Positions 53,518 to 62,836 of a DNA stretch of 64,000 nt are shown here, one piece after another (positions within the stretch are counted from its first letter, which is position 1; each line of letters starts with the position of its first letter). The position numbers and the translations under genes are program-made. The notes beneath the pieces were generated by a model, which had not been told where the DNA came from, searched no databases, and saw only the letters and a program-made list of their open reading frames with translations. Source of the stretch: CAVVFX01 sp963777595 (GTDB lineage: Bacteria; Acidobacteriota; Terriglobia; Bryobacterales; Bryobacteraceae); NCBI GenBank assembly GCA_963777595.1, contig CAVZRE010000019.1, positions 1 to 64,000 on the forward strand, given 5' to 3'.

Positions 53518-54692
53518 ATTTACCTGTCGGTTATCGCTATGCCGCCACGTATGCCGGCATTCGCGCTGTGGCTAAGGACGACCTGGCGCTCATTGTTTCG
53601 GCGCTGCCGGCCACTGCCGCCGCGGTTTTTACACAGAACCGGGTGCAGGCTTCACCCGTTCGTCTGGCGCGCCAGAACCTGAAAACGTCGAAAGGCAAGG
53701 CCGGCGCCATTCTGATCAATGCCGGGAATGCGAACTGTGCCACCCGCACCGGCGACCGCGTTGCCGCGACCACCTGCCGCGCGGCAGCCAGGCTTCTTCG
53801 CCTGAAACCAGCCGAGATCTTGCCCGCGTCCACTGGAGTAATCGGCGTGGAACTCGACCCCAAGCTCATTACCGATGCTTTGCCGTCTCTCACGTCGTCG
53901 CTGACCGATGACGGCTTCGAGCGGGTGTCCCGCGCCATAATGACCACCGACAAAGTTCCCAAAACTGCGTCGGAGGAGGTTCGGCTCCGCCGCGGAACCA
54001 TTCGCATCAGCGGCATGACAAAAGGCTCGGGCATGATTCATCCGCAAATGGCGACCACGCTCGCCTTCGTTCTCACCGATGCTGCCATTCCGCTCCCTGC
54101 CCTTCGACGAATGCTTGTAAACGGGAATGATCTCAGCTATAGCCGGATCTCAGTGGATGGCGATACTTCCACTAACGATACGCTGGCCCTGCTGGCAAAC
54201 GGCGCTTCCGGAGTACGGCCCGATCCGAAAGAGATTCCGCTGGTGGAAGCTGCGGTAACTCGCGTGATGCAGTCGCTGGCGGTGCAGATCGTGCGGGATG
54301 GCGAGGGAGCAAAGAAACTGATCACCATCGAAGTTCGCGGCGCGAAAGACGATGCTAAAGCCACAATCATCGCCCGATCGATTGCCAATTCCCCGCTGGT
54401 CAAAACCGCGATCGCCGGCTCCGATCCCAATTGGGGTCGCATCATCTGCGCGGCGGGTTATTCCGGCGCGGAATTCGATCCGTCCAAAGTAGATATCGAA
54501 ATGCATGGCATTCCGGTATGTAGGGCCGGTCTGGCGGCGCCCTTTTCGGAGGCCGAGTTGAAACAGAAATTGGATGATCCGGATTGTCCGATTTCTTTCG
54601 TGATCCGCGGAGCGGGGAAGGGCAGCGCCACTTTCTGGACGTGCGATTTCACCAGAGAATACATTGATATCAACGCGAGTTACCGAACATGA
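53514..54692 (+). CDS. argJ: Bifunctional glutamate N-acetyltransferase/ornithine acetyltransferase
   Basis: 392 aa. Recycles the acetyl group in arginine synthesis. Signatures: GILINAGNANCATR-like AILINAGNANCATRTG, PASTGVIGVEL, the autoprocessing site MTKGSGMIHPQMATTLAF (nucleophile Thr after ATT), VDGDTSTNDTLALLANG and SDPNWGRIICAAGYSG. The precursor is cleaved before the nucleophile Thr into two chains. TTG start at 53514 overlaps the fmt stop (TTGA). Whether it uses only acetylornithine or also acetyl-CoA cannot be read from the sequence. Confidence 0.96.
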   Translation: MNLPVGYRYAATYAGIRAVAKDDLALIVSALPATAAAVFTQNRVQASPVRLARQNLKTSKGKAGAILINAGNANCATRTGDRVAATTCRAAARLLRLKPAEILPASTGVIGVELDPKLITDALPSLTSSLTDDGFERVSRAIMTTDKVPKTASEEVRLRRGTIRISGMTKGSGMIHPQMATTLAFVLTDAAIPLPALRRMLVNGNDLSYSRISVDGDTSTNDTLALLANGASGVRPDPKEIPLVEAAVTRVMQSLAVQIVRDGEGAKKLITIEVRGAKDDAKATIIARSIANSPLVKTAIAGSDPNWGRIICAAGYSGAEFDPSKVDIEMHGIPVCRAGLAAPFSEAELKQKLDDPDCPISFVIRGAGKGSATFWTCDFTREYIDINASYRT

Positions 54693-55111
54693 TCGGACGC
54701 GTTCTCATCCTTTTGTTGTTGACCCGGCTGCCGCTTGTGGGAGATGCCGAACAGGATATCACCGCTGTCGTCAGTACCTTAGCGAGCGCCCTCAGCGCCA
54801 ACAATCCCGAATTGTTCTTGAAGAACCTGGATCACCAGATGCCTGGATACCGGCAGCTCGAGCAGGATCTAAACGCCCTGTCCGCCACTACCTTCATCGG
54901 TTGTACCATCGAACTGCTCGCGAATAGCGGCACTGAATCGACGCAGACCGCAGATCTCGATTGGTATATGTCGTTAAAGTCGCAGCAGGATGAGAATCTG
55001 ATCGAGCGACGTCGCACAAAAGTAACCATCAAGATAGAAAAGCGTGGCAAACACTGGCTGGTCACCTCGTTTAGCCCGCTCTCCCTCTTTGCACCTATGT
55101 TGGCCCGGTAG
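54689..55111 (+). CDS. Exported hypothetical protein, NTF2-like
   Basis: 140 aa. Hydrophobic N-terminus (MIGRVLILLLLTRLPLVGDA) acts as a signal peptide. The mature part (ITAVVSTLASALSANNPELF, FLKNLDHQMPGYRQLEQDL, then alternating strands with KVTIKIEKRGKHWLVTSFSP) suggests a cone-shaped NTF2/SnoaL-like fold. It overlaps the argJ stop by four bases (ATGA). Function unknown; the coupling to argJ may only reflect compact gene order. Confidence 0.65.
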   Translation: MIGRVLILLLLTRLPLVGDAEQDITAVVSTLASALSANNPELFLKNLDHQMPGYRQLEQDLNALSATTFIGCTIELLANSGTESTQTADLDWYMSLKSQQDENLIERRRTKVTIKIEKRGKHWLVTSFSPLSLFAPMLAR

Positions 55112-55260
55112 TAACGGTATTTTCGCGTGCCTCGCCGCCGTGTAACACTGCTGATAAGCCGGTTCTGGTTTTGTATTGGTACAATTTGTTATGTATCCGA
55201 TGGATACTCCCAAAGGGTTGTTGGGCCATTAAACACTTTCAAAGCTTGGGCTAATACGTC

Positions 55261-56442
55261 ATGGGCGAACCCATTCCAAACATTTCAAGACATGGCGAGG
55301 CGATCGACTCCAACGCGTTGATCTTGTCGTCGTTCGATACAAACGCCTTAGCCAACCTGCCTCCGGACGCCGAACTGACCGCGGTCCGGCAGATGATGGA
55401 GACGTTGTTTGCGAAAATGGACGCGCTACAACAGAACCAGGCGATTCAATTGGCGGGCGTACATGATCGCCTGGACGCGGTGGAACTCGAACTTCCCATG
55501 ATTCAGGAACAGGGTGCTCTTCGCATTCGCGATCTGGAAGCGCGGATGAGCCTCGAGATTGAGGAAGCGTCACGGGCCGCGGTGGAGGAAGCTACGGTAG
55601 CCGCGCAGGAAGAGATAGCTGGTAAGTTCAAATCCGTTTCTGCCCAGATGGAGGCTCAGCGAGAGGAACTGACCCAGATCCGCGAGTCCAAAAAGCTTGC
55701 GGAGACGCGTCTGGATCGAGCCATTTTGGATATCGAGCGCCTGTGTGGAAATCTGGCCCCGCATTCGGACGAGGAACCGCACCGGATCTATGCTGAGCCC
55801 CCGTCGTCCCCTTTCCGGTCGCGCATCGCCGAACACATCCGCAAGGCCGCCGTGGACTTGGCCCCCGGCGAGGACAATCCTCTCATCGGCGATGCCCATT
55901 TCAAGAGGTTCCGAGCGGATTTCGTTCCCATAACTCAGCCGCCGGCCGCGAAATCGGTAGGGGGTCCGGGAATAGCTGCTACACCTAAGAGTCCGGACTT
56001 GCCTCAGCCAGTAAATTCACCGGTGTCGGGACTGGGAAGGGTGGCCGGCGTTGCCATGGACTCAAAACGCGCAGTTTCGCCGTTCGTGGCTGCCGCAGTC
56101 AGTCCATCGGCGGCCTTCAGAACGGCTGCGGTAGGCAACTCAAGTCCAGGCTTTGATGCGTGGAAGCGCCAGTTTATGCAAGATGGCGAGCCGCCTCAAC
56201 CCGTGTTGTCCGCGAACTCGGTGTCGGCCGCCGGAGCAGTTGTTTGTCCAAGGTGCTTTTCGGATCGAACCCGCCCGGCTACGCTCAATCGTTTGGATCG
56301 TGTTTTACGGCTTGCCGGTTATTTCCCGTATCGCTGCCGGTCATGTGCGGATCGCTTTTATAAGCGGGGTGCGCCGGCAATCATAGAAGCGGAAGATGAA
56401 TCCGCTGAGACTCGAACGTCAGAGGCAATGGAAGCGCAATGA
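55261..56442 (+). CDS. Coiled-coil protein with C-terminal zinc ribbon
   Basis: 393 aa. Residues 30-170 form a long coiled coil (ELPMIQEQGALRIRDLEARM, MEAQREELTQIRESKKLAET). A Pro/Ala-rich disordered linker follows to about residue 320. The end holds a CxxC pair (VVCPRCFSDRTRPATLNRLD) and a second (YRCRSCADRFYKRG), a zinc ribbon. No named family is recognised; the fold order resembles bacterial structural or envelope-associated proteins. Its last codons overlap the wrbA start (ATGA). Confidence 0.65.
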   Translation: MGEPIPNISRHGEAIDSNALILSSFDTNALANLPPDAELTAVRQMMETLFAKMDALQQNQAIQLAGVHDRLDAVELELPMIQEQGALRIRDLEARMSLEIEEASRAAVEEATVAAQEEIAGKFKSVSAQMEAQREELTQIRESKKLAETRLDRAILDIERLCGNLAPHSDEEPHRIYAEPPSSPFRSRIAEHIRKAAVDLAPGEDNPLIGDAHFKRFRADFVPITQPPAAKSVGGPGIAATPKSPDLPQPVNSPVSGLGRVAGVAMDSKRAVSPFVAAAVSPSAAFRTAAVGNSSPGFDAWKRQFMQDGEPPQPVLSANSVSAAGAVVCPRCFSDRTRPATLNRLDRVLRLAGYFPYRCRSCADRFYKRGAPAIIEAEDESAETRTSEAMEAQ

Positions 56443-57053
56443 AGATATTAGTTGCTTATTACTCGCTTTACGGTCATATGCTGGAGATGGCGCATGCCGT
56501 GGCCGAAGGTGCCAAAGAAGTTTCGGGTACCGATGTCCGGCTTCGCCGTATGCAGGAGTTCGATGCAGTAGAAAAAGTGATTGACGGAAATGAATATATG
56601 CGTCATGTTCGCGACCGTCAACACGACATTCCGGTATGTACTTTAGATGATCTCCGTGAAGCGGATGGCGTGCTGTTTGGTTCGCCCACCCGTTTTGGAA
56701 ATATGACGGCCCAAATGAAGCAGCTTTTCGACTCCGCCGGTTCGTTGTGGTTGAAAGGTGAGCTAGAGGGCAAGCCGGCTGGCGTGTTCACGTCTACCGC
56801 AAGTACCCACGGCGGACAGGAATCCACCCTGCTCAGTATGATGATTCCACTGCTCCACTTGGGTATGATCATCGTGGGCCTTCCCTACAGTTATGAAGGA
56901 ATGATTCATACTGACGCCCGTGGGGGCACACCCTACGGGGCAAGCACGATGGCTGGAGGTATGGGCGAGTTGAAGCCTAAACCGGAGGATTTGAATCTCG
57001 CACGCCTGCAGGGTCATCGACTCGCTATGATCACAACTAAACTGCGAGGCTAA
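56439..57053 (+). CDS. wrbA: NAD(P)H:quinone oxidoreductase (WrbA type)
   Basis: 204 aa. FMN-dependent flavodoxin-like enzyme that reduces quinones in two-electron steps. Motifs: KILVAYYSLYGHMLEMAHAV (FMN phosphate loop), DGVLFGSPTRFGNMTAQMKQ, FTSTASTHGGQESTLLSM, LPYSYEG and a GGTPYGASTMAGG ending. Length and key residues are normal. Coupled by ATGA overlap to the coiled-coil protein upstream. Confidence 0.95.
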   Translation: MKILVAYYSLYGHMLEMAHAVAEGAKEVSGTDVRLRRMQEFDAVEKVIDGNEYMRHVRDRQHDIPVCTLDDLREADGVLFGSPTRFGNMTAQMKQLFDSAGSLWLKGELEGKPAGVFTSTASTHGGQESTLLSMMIPLLHLGMIIVGLPYSYEGMIHTDARGGTPYGASTMAGGMGELKPKPEDLNLARLQGHRLAMITTKLRG

Positions 57054-57161
57054 CGGTTTATAGCCTTGTTTGGTGCGCAATTCTGTAGAGATTCGGCTAT
57101 CCGTCAACGGATAGGTGTGTTTTCGCTCACCGTGTTGTAATATCATTAGTCGGACGGATCA

Positions 57162-57557
57162 TTGAAAACCATTCTGGTAGTTGATGACGAGCAGGATATT
57201 TTGAATGTAATCGAGGCTACCCTGAATCGAGAGGGCTTCGAGGTACTCAAAGCTCTGAATGGCGACATGGCACTCGATCTATTTCAGAAGTTAAACAAAC
57301 CAATCGACTTACTTTTAACCGATGTCGTGATGCCAGGAATGAGCGGCCCCATGCTCGTGGATCGGCTATTAGCCGTGCAGCCGAATCTGCCGGTACTGTT
57401 TATGTCCGGCTATGATGACCGCCAGGTAGTTCATCGCTATGTTCTGAAGGAAGGTTTTGCGCTGCTTGCCAAACCCTTCAGTCTGGAAATTCTGAATCGA
57501 AAAGTAAAAGAAATGCTCCCTTCTGCCCCGGCGCAAAGCAGGCCGCAGACCGCGTGA
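57162..57557 (+). CDS. Single-domain response regulator
   Basis: 131 aa. Receiver only: MKTILVVDDEQDILNVIEAT, phospho-Asp in DLLLTDVVMPGMSGPMLV, Ser in VLFMSGYDD and Lys in ALLAKPFSLEIL. This type (VMPGMSGPML) usually pairs with hybrid kinases. It begins with TTG at 57162, and its stop overlaps the GTG start of the acylphosphatase gene. No kinase nearby. Confidence 0.9.
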   Translation: MKTILVVDDEQDILNVIEATLNREGFEVLKALNGDMALDLFQKLNKPIDLLLTDVVMPGMSGPMLVDRLLAVQPNLPVLFMSGYDDRQVVHRYVLKEGFALLAKPFSLEILNRKVKEMLPSAPAQSRPQTA

Positions 57558-57844
57558 AGCAGGGAAAAGACAATCTGATTGCCCGGACCTATAAGGTGCA
57601 GGGCCGCGTCCAGGGCGTCGGATTCCGCTACTTCGTTAAACAAAACGCCGACGCGTTGGGCATTTGCGGTTATGTTCGCAATGAAGACGACGGTGGCGTA
57701 TTCATTTATGCTTTAGGAGATTCGCTTTCGATCGTACGTTTTGCCGGAGCCGTGCACACCGGGCCCCACCACTCGGAAGTACGAACAGTAGAGGAAAAGG
57801 AAGCCGCCGTCCAGAAGTTCAATTCCTTCCGCATCGAGTCTTGA
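57554..57844 (+). CDS. acyP: Acylphosphatase
   Basis: 96 aa. Hydrolyses carboxyl phosphates. Catalytic Arg in RVQGVGFRYFVKQNADALGI and Asn in GYVRNEDDGGVFI, both as in the family. GTG start overlapping the preceding stop by four bases. The C-terminus ends FNSFRIES, as expected for a full-length protein. 22 bp before apt. Confidence 0.93.
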   Translation: MKQGKDNLIARTYKVQGRVQGVGFRYFVKQNADALGICGYVRNEDDGGVFIYALGDSLSIVRFAGAVHTGPHHSEVRTVEEKEAAVQKFNSFRIES

Positions 57845-57866
57845 TTCGGCCGGACGGCACTTTACT

Positions 57867-58388
57867 ATGGATAACTTGAAAACACTGATCCGCGAAGTTC
57901 CCGACTTCCCTAAAAAGGGAATTCTGTTCTATGACATTACTACGCTGCTGAAGGATCCCGATGGCTTGCGCGGTGTCATCGACGGTTTGAAAAGTCATTA
58001 CGCCGGCGCAGGAGTCGACTTGGTGGTCGGCATCGAGGCTCGCGGCTTCATTTTCGCGCCCGCTCTCGCTTATGCGTTGCAGGCCGGCTTCGTCCCCGTC
58101 CGAAAGCCCAGAAAGCTTCCGGCCGAGGTCGTCAGCATCACCTATGACTTGGAATATGGGACCGACAGCCTCGAAATGCATCGTGACGCCGTGTTTCCTG
58201 GTTGTCGCGTATTGATCGTCGATGACCTCCTCGCTACCGGCGGAACGGCAAGAGCCGTCACGCAGTTAGTGGAGAAGCAAGGAGGTATGGTGGCCGGCCT
58301 GGGGTGCGTGGTTGAGTTAACCTTCCTAAACGGGCGAGCGAAACTGGACGGCTACGAGGTTTTTTCGCTGCTCCAGTACGATAAGTGA
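57867..58388 (+). CDS. apt: Adenine phosphoribosyltransferase
   Basis: 173 aa, normal length. Salvages adenine to AMP with PRPP. Motifs: IREVPDFPKKGILFYDITTL, GIEARGFIFAPALAYALQAG, RKPRKLPAEVVSITYDLEYG and the PRPP loop VLIVDDLLATGGTARAVTQL. The ATG at 57867 gives the usual start. The stop overlaps the GTG start of ispE. Confidence 0.96.
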   Translation: MDNLKTLIREVPDFPKKGILFYDITTLLKDPDGLRGVIDGLKSHYAGAGVDLVVGIEARGFIFAPALAYALQAGFVPVRKPRKLPAEVVSITYDLEYGTDSLEMHRDAVFPGCRVLIVDDLLATGGTARAVTQLVEKQGGMVAGLGCVVELTFLNGRAKLDGYEVFSLLQYDK

Positions 58389-59277
58389 CCGCGCGCATGA
58401 AAGAAGTGCGCGTCCCGGCTTTCGCGAAGCTGAATCTCGATTTGCGGGTGCTCTACAAGCGTCCAGATGGTTACCACGAACTACGGAGTATCTTCCAGAC
58501 CATCTCTCTCTCGGATCGGCTGCTGATTCGTTTTCGACGGTCGCGCCGCACCGAAATCCGGACCGCCGGCAATGTCGAGATCGCCGATAATCTTATCGTT
58601 CAGGCCGCCCTGCTTTGCCTCGAGGACATGCGTGTCTCGGCTGCGATCGATTTCCAACTTGAGAAGCGCATTCCTATGGGGGCGGGGCTCGGCGGCGGAT
58701 CGGCGGACGCAGCCGCTGTATTGCTTGCCCTTCCTGCTCTCGCTGGTAAGAACGTCCCTGTGCAGCGTCTGATGGCCCTGGCCGCGCAACTTGGCAGCGA
58801 CGTCCCGTTCTTTTTGCTCGGTGGGACGGCCGCCGTGTTGGGACGCGGGGAAGAGCTCTACCCGCTACCCGACCTGCGCAGCCCGTATGTCCTGCTGGTC
58901 TCGCCGGCATTCACGTCGCTACTCCGGACGCCTATCGGGCCCTGAGTCGGCGGCTCGCACCTGCATCCGCCGGTCCCAAGTTGGCTGGATTTCAGGCGAG
59001 TTTGTGGTCGAGAGAAGCCGCTCCCGCTATCAACGATTTCGAATCGGTCGTTTTTGAGCAGCATCCCAGGTTGAAGGCGATCCGGAATCGATTGCTACGC
59101 GCCGGCGCGACTACCGCGTTGATGACCGGCAGCGGATCGTCGATCTTCGGCATCTTTCCGGGACAGAAAGAAATGAGGGCGGCTGCTGCAGGTTTTAACA
59201 GAGATCGGGTTTTTCCAGTCAGGTTTATCACCCGCGCAGCGTATCGGGCAGCTTGGCGGCGCAGACTGCCGGAATGA
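58385..59277 (+). CDS. ispE: 4-diphosphocytidyl-2-C-methyl-D-erythritol kinase, frameshifted
   Basis: About 297 aa. GHMP kinase of the MEP isoprenoid pathway. N-terminal AFAKLNLDLRVLYKRPDGYH (catalytic Lys/Asn), ATP loop IPMGAGLGGGSADAAAVL, SDVPFFLLGGTAAVLGRGEE, then after 58913 in another frame PDAYRALSRRLAP, NDFESVVFEQHP and MTGSGSSIFGIF. One missing C after TTC at 58911-58913 explains the shift. Because ispE is normally essential in this pathway, a sequencing error is likely. GTG start at 58385, or ATG at 58400. Confidence 0.9.
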
Positions 59278-59613
59278 ACCTATTGTGCCCTACCAGTCGG
59301 ATCGCGGCAAAGCCGCCGTCGCTTGCCCTAACCTCGTCCAGTACAAGGTCGCATCGGTCATATCTGACGGACAGAGGCTTATGTCGCCTACTGCGATCGC
59401 GTCGACCGTATTCGTATCATCAAGTGCGCGGAAGTATTATCGCTAGGCGGTCGCCGTGCCGGCCTCGTGCTGATCGAGCCTCACCTTGTTGCGTATTTCT
59501 CGTTAACGATTCTCTGAACCGTGTGTTGAAGCTTCTCACCACCGCCGGAGGGCCGGAGGGCGACAGCGGTTCGAAAGCTCAAAGCAGGCCTCCAGCCCGT
59601 CCAGCATTGCAAA
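59278..59613. other. Intergenic region, no gene recognised
   Basis: 336 bp between ispE and the convergent GH28 gene. Short frames on both strands have no family resemblance. No T-rich hairpin that would count as a clear terminator was found. Confidence 0.45.
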
Positions 59614-60950
59614 CTACCCTTCGATCTTGACCTCCTCTGCATCGATCAGCACTTTCAGGGGCCGTTCGTCAGGATTCTGGAAACTGGCCGTCATTCGGCT
59701 GATTTCCAAGCCTTCCACGTGGCGCGCATACAGTAGCGCCGCCGGGAAATGCTTACCGAACATATTGATTTCCGGGTAAGCTTCTATCGCTTCGGGCAAA
59801 ATGGGGCCGCTTTCATCTTTCGTTCCCCCGCCGGTGAGGCGCAGATCAATCTCGTCCATTTCCACGTTCCGGATCCGATGTCCCGGAATTCCACTCATGA
59901 CAATCCCAGGACCCTCGGCCGTCGCTTGAAAGTTCCGAATGGAAATATTGCGCAGCATCCCCACATCTTTCCTCAGATCGCCAGGCCGAAACGTCTTCAG
60001 CCTCCCGCCCAATCGCAAAAAAACAGGGATGTGTCCGGCGTGCATCGTGACGTCTGCGATCCACACGTTCTGCAAAACCGCGCCGTCGACAGACAACAGC
60101 TTGATGCCGCCCAAGCCCGCGAAGAGCAGTTGGCAATCGGAGATGCGAACATTATCGAAACTTCCCACTGACTCCGTGCCTATCTTGATGGTCGCGCACT
60201 CGCTTCGCAACCTGCAGTTAGTCACCGTGACATCCCTGCAGGGAAGCTGGCTCGTCGTCTTGAGGCAGATGGCGTCGTCTCCCGTATCGATATCGCACTC
60301 GTTGACGTGCACCAGTTCACACGAATCGATATCGATACCGTCGTTGTTGGAGCCGGCGTGGCTATTGATGTTGACCCGCTCGACGGTCACGTTATGGCAT
60401 TGCGACAAATGCACTGTCCAGACCGCCGGTTGTCTCAACCTCAGGTCTTTCAACGTGACGTTGTTGCAGCGCACGAACCGCATCAGGAAAGGCCGACGGT
60501 TGCGCTCGCCCGACTTAAGCGCGGCTAGTATTTCCTTCCCTTGACCGTCGATCAGGCCGGTGCCCTCAAGCCCGGGGCCTTCGACCCCGACAAAGCTCGC
60601 GTCGACCGCGCTGATGAAAGCGTAACCCAGTTCGCCGCCGGTGCCCTCGTGGAAAGGGTCCGTGCTCCGATAGTCGAGAGGGTTGGTGCTTCCGAGCAAC
60701 ACTGCGCCATCGTCCAGGTGCAGGGTCACGCGACTCTTCAACTGAATCGATCCGCAGAGATAACGTCCTGCCGGAATCCGGACGGTGCCGCCTCCCTGCG
60801 CGGTACAGGTATCGATCGCTTTCTGAATCGGTTCGCTGTCGGGTGTGCGGCCATCAGCCAGCGTGCCGAATTTGGCCACCGACAACTCACGTGGGGAGTC
60901 TGCTGCGCTGCCAACAGGGAAGGAAGCGAAAGAAAGTGACGGCGATTCAC
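59614..60950 (-). CDS. Tat-exported glycoside hydrolase family 28 (polygalacturonase-like), one frameshift near the signal
   Basis: About 445 aa. The catalytic beta-helix has GAVLLGSTNPLDYRSTDP, SNNDGIDIDSCELVHVNECD (first two catalytic Asp), DIDTGDDAICLKT (third Asp region) and NCRLRSECATIKIGTES. It cleaves pectin or rhamnogalacturonan chains. The main frame begins at 60885 without a signal. Just upstream, in another frame, GTG 60950 starts VNRRHFLSLPSLLAAQQTPH, a Tat signal that joins to ELSVAKFG if one base is changed near 60893. Divergent from rhaT 66 bp away, so a shared pectin/rhamnose promoter is likely. Confidence 0.9.
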
Positions 60951-61016
60951 TTCTTTATTTTGCAACGGGCAGTCCTGCACCCGGCGGCCCGAAGTCTGTC
61001 CTACAATGAAGCAACG

Positions 61017-62201
61017 ATGATACCCAATCCGGCGCTCGGCGTCTTGTTTCATTGGCTCGGCGGTCTCGCCTCGGGCAGTTTCTATGTTCCCTATCGCGGC
61101 GTGAAGGCTTGGGCATGGGAAACTTATTGGCTGGTTGGCGGCTTCTTTAGTTGGATTATTGCTCCTTGGTTGCTTGCCGGCCTGATGACTAATGACGTCC
61201 TCGGAGTGTTAAAAGAAACGCCCGGTACGGCGCTCTTCTGGTCATATTTTTTTGGCGTTCTCTGGGGACTCGGTGGCCTGACGTTCGGACTTACCATGCG
61301 CTATTTGGGAATGTCGTTGGGCATGGCTGTGGCGCTCGGATACTGCGCCGCGTTCGGCACCCTCATGCCCCCAATCTTCAATGGCGAATTTGCCTCAAAG
61401 GTCTTAGGGACCCATTCCGGAGTAGTGATCCTGATCGGCATCTTCGTTTGCTTGCTTGGAATTGGCATCGCCGGATTGGCTGGAATGTCCAAAGAACGCG
61501 AACTGGCTGAGGAGCAGAAGAAGGCATCGATCAAGGAATTTAATCTCCGCAAAGGGGTCGTGGTAGGGACGTTCTCGGGCATTATGAGCGCATGCTTCTC
61601 CTACGGACTAGCGGCCGGCGCACCGATCAAGCAGATCACGCTCCAGCACGGCACTACCACCCTGTGGCAGGGACTTCCCGTATTGATCGTGGTGCTGCTC
61701 GGAGGCTTCACCACCAACATTATCTGGTGTGTGATTCTTAACGTCCGGAACCGCACCGGCTATCAGTATTTCAACGCCGAGATCCGTACTTACCCGGACC
61801 TGGAGCACGAGCCGATTTTAGAAAACGCGATTGATGCCCCCGGTGAAGAGGTTGCGCGACGCCGCTCCGCTTCGAGAATCGCCACGCTTACAAAACCCGA
61901 GATTGTTCGGGCTCCCATGCTTTCCAACTACCTGCTTTGTGCTCTCGCCGGAACCACCTGGTATTTTCAGTTCTTCTTTTACACTATGGGAGAAACCCAG
62001 ATGGGAAAGTACGGCTTTTCCAGTTGGACGCTGCATATGGCAAGCATTATTATCTTTAGTACCCTTTGGGGGATCGCCCTCAAGGAATGGAGCGGTACCG
62101 GGCGGCGTACGAAATTCCTGGTTTTTCTCAGCCTATTGGTGCTGGTGGGCTCAACCGTTATTGTGGGTTACGGAAACTATCTCGCGACAGCTTCGAGCTA
62201 A
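61017..62201 (+). CDS. rhaT: L-rhamnose/proton symporter
   Basis: 394 aa with ten predicted helices. RhaT family: GVLFHWLGGLASGSFYVPYR, WAWETYWLVGGFFSWIIAPW, LGGLTFGLTMRYLGMSLGMA, CFSYGLAAGAPI, GGFTTNIIWCVILN and CALAGTTWYFQFFFYTMGET. ATG 61017 is the natural start. Rhamnose is a major sugar of rhamnogalacturonan, which fits the divergent GH28 gene. No rhamnose catabolic genes are in the window. Confidence 0.93.
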   Translation: MIPNPALGVLFHWLGGLASGSFYVPYRGVKAWAWETYWLVGGFFSWIIAPWLLAGLMTNDVLGVLKETPGTALFWSYFFGVLWGLGGLTFGLTMRYLGMSLGMAVALGYCAAFGTLMPPIFNGEFASKVLGTHSGVVILIGIFVCLLGIGIAGLAGMSKERELAEEQKKASIKEFNLRKGVVVGTFSGIMSACFSYGLAAGAPIKQITLQHGTTTLWQGLPVLIVVLLGGFTTNIIWCVILNVRNRTGYQYFNAEIRTYPDLEHEPILENAIDAPGEEVARRRSASRIATLTKPEIVRAPMLSNYLLCALAGTTWYFQFFFYTMGETQMGKYGFSSWTLHMASIIIFSTLWGIALKEWSGTGRRTKFLVFLSLLVLVGSTVIVGYGNYLATASS

Positions 62202-62204
62202 ATC

Positions 62205-62723
62205 TTAGATGTCTACCGGAGGCTTTGCGCCATTCTTGGTTATTGCGACCGCGATAAGACCGGCGCCCAGAGCAATGCCGTCCTCCGCGAGCGCTACCGT
62301 CCGATCCGTAAGGTTGAAATACGTCGCGGCTTTTTTTCTCAAATAATGCGAAGCGTATGCCGCTCCGACTGCGGCCGTTGCCCCCAACAGAGCGCCGATA
62401 ATCAGGTTTCCCTTTCTCGCGCGGAATATAGCTGCGCCCGCAGCCCCGCCAGAAACCGCGCGTCCCAACATCGTCGCGCTGTCCAACCGGCTGGGCGCGT
62501 AATGTGTGCTGTCCGACAGCAACTCTCCGAGAGCCATCGTAACTGCCGTCTTGCCTACATTCGCTCCCTTGAAAGAGGAGAATGGGACACTCTCCAGGTC
62601 CAGGCCCGATCGCTTGGCCGCCCACGAGATTACGGCGGGAGCCATCATCGAACGCATTCCGGATACTGCCCCCAACGTGAGGGCTGCTGGATAGGGAACT
62701 CCGAGATCCGTATTTTCAACCAT
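62205..62723 (-). CDS. DUF4126-like membrane protein
   Basis: 172 aa. Motifs PYPAALTLGAVSGMRSMMAP, RLDSATMLGRAVSGGAAGAA and NLIIGALLGATAAVGAAYAS followed by HYLRKKAATYFNLTD and a final GIALGAGLIAVAITKN helix match small DUF4126 membrane proteins. Function unknown. Converges with rhaT, two stops four bases apart. Confidence 0.8.
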   Translation of the reverse strand: MVENTDLGVPYPAALTLGAVSGMRSMMAPAVISWAAKRSGLDLESVPFSSFKGANVGKTAVTMALGELLSDSTHYAPSRLDSATMLGRAVSGGAAGAAIFRARKGNLIIGALLGATAAVGAAYASHYLRKKAATYFNLTDRTVALAEDGIALGAGLIAVAITKNGAKPPVDI

Positions 62724-62836
62724 ATCGCTTTGAGTGTACCTGCAATCGATTAGCCGTGCGACATTCAGCGTCTCGCCATCTGTAGCGCTTCACCCAAATT
62801 TAAGCCGGCAACATTCGGATTTGCATCCAAATAGAA

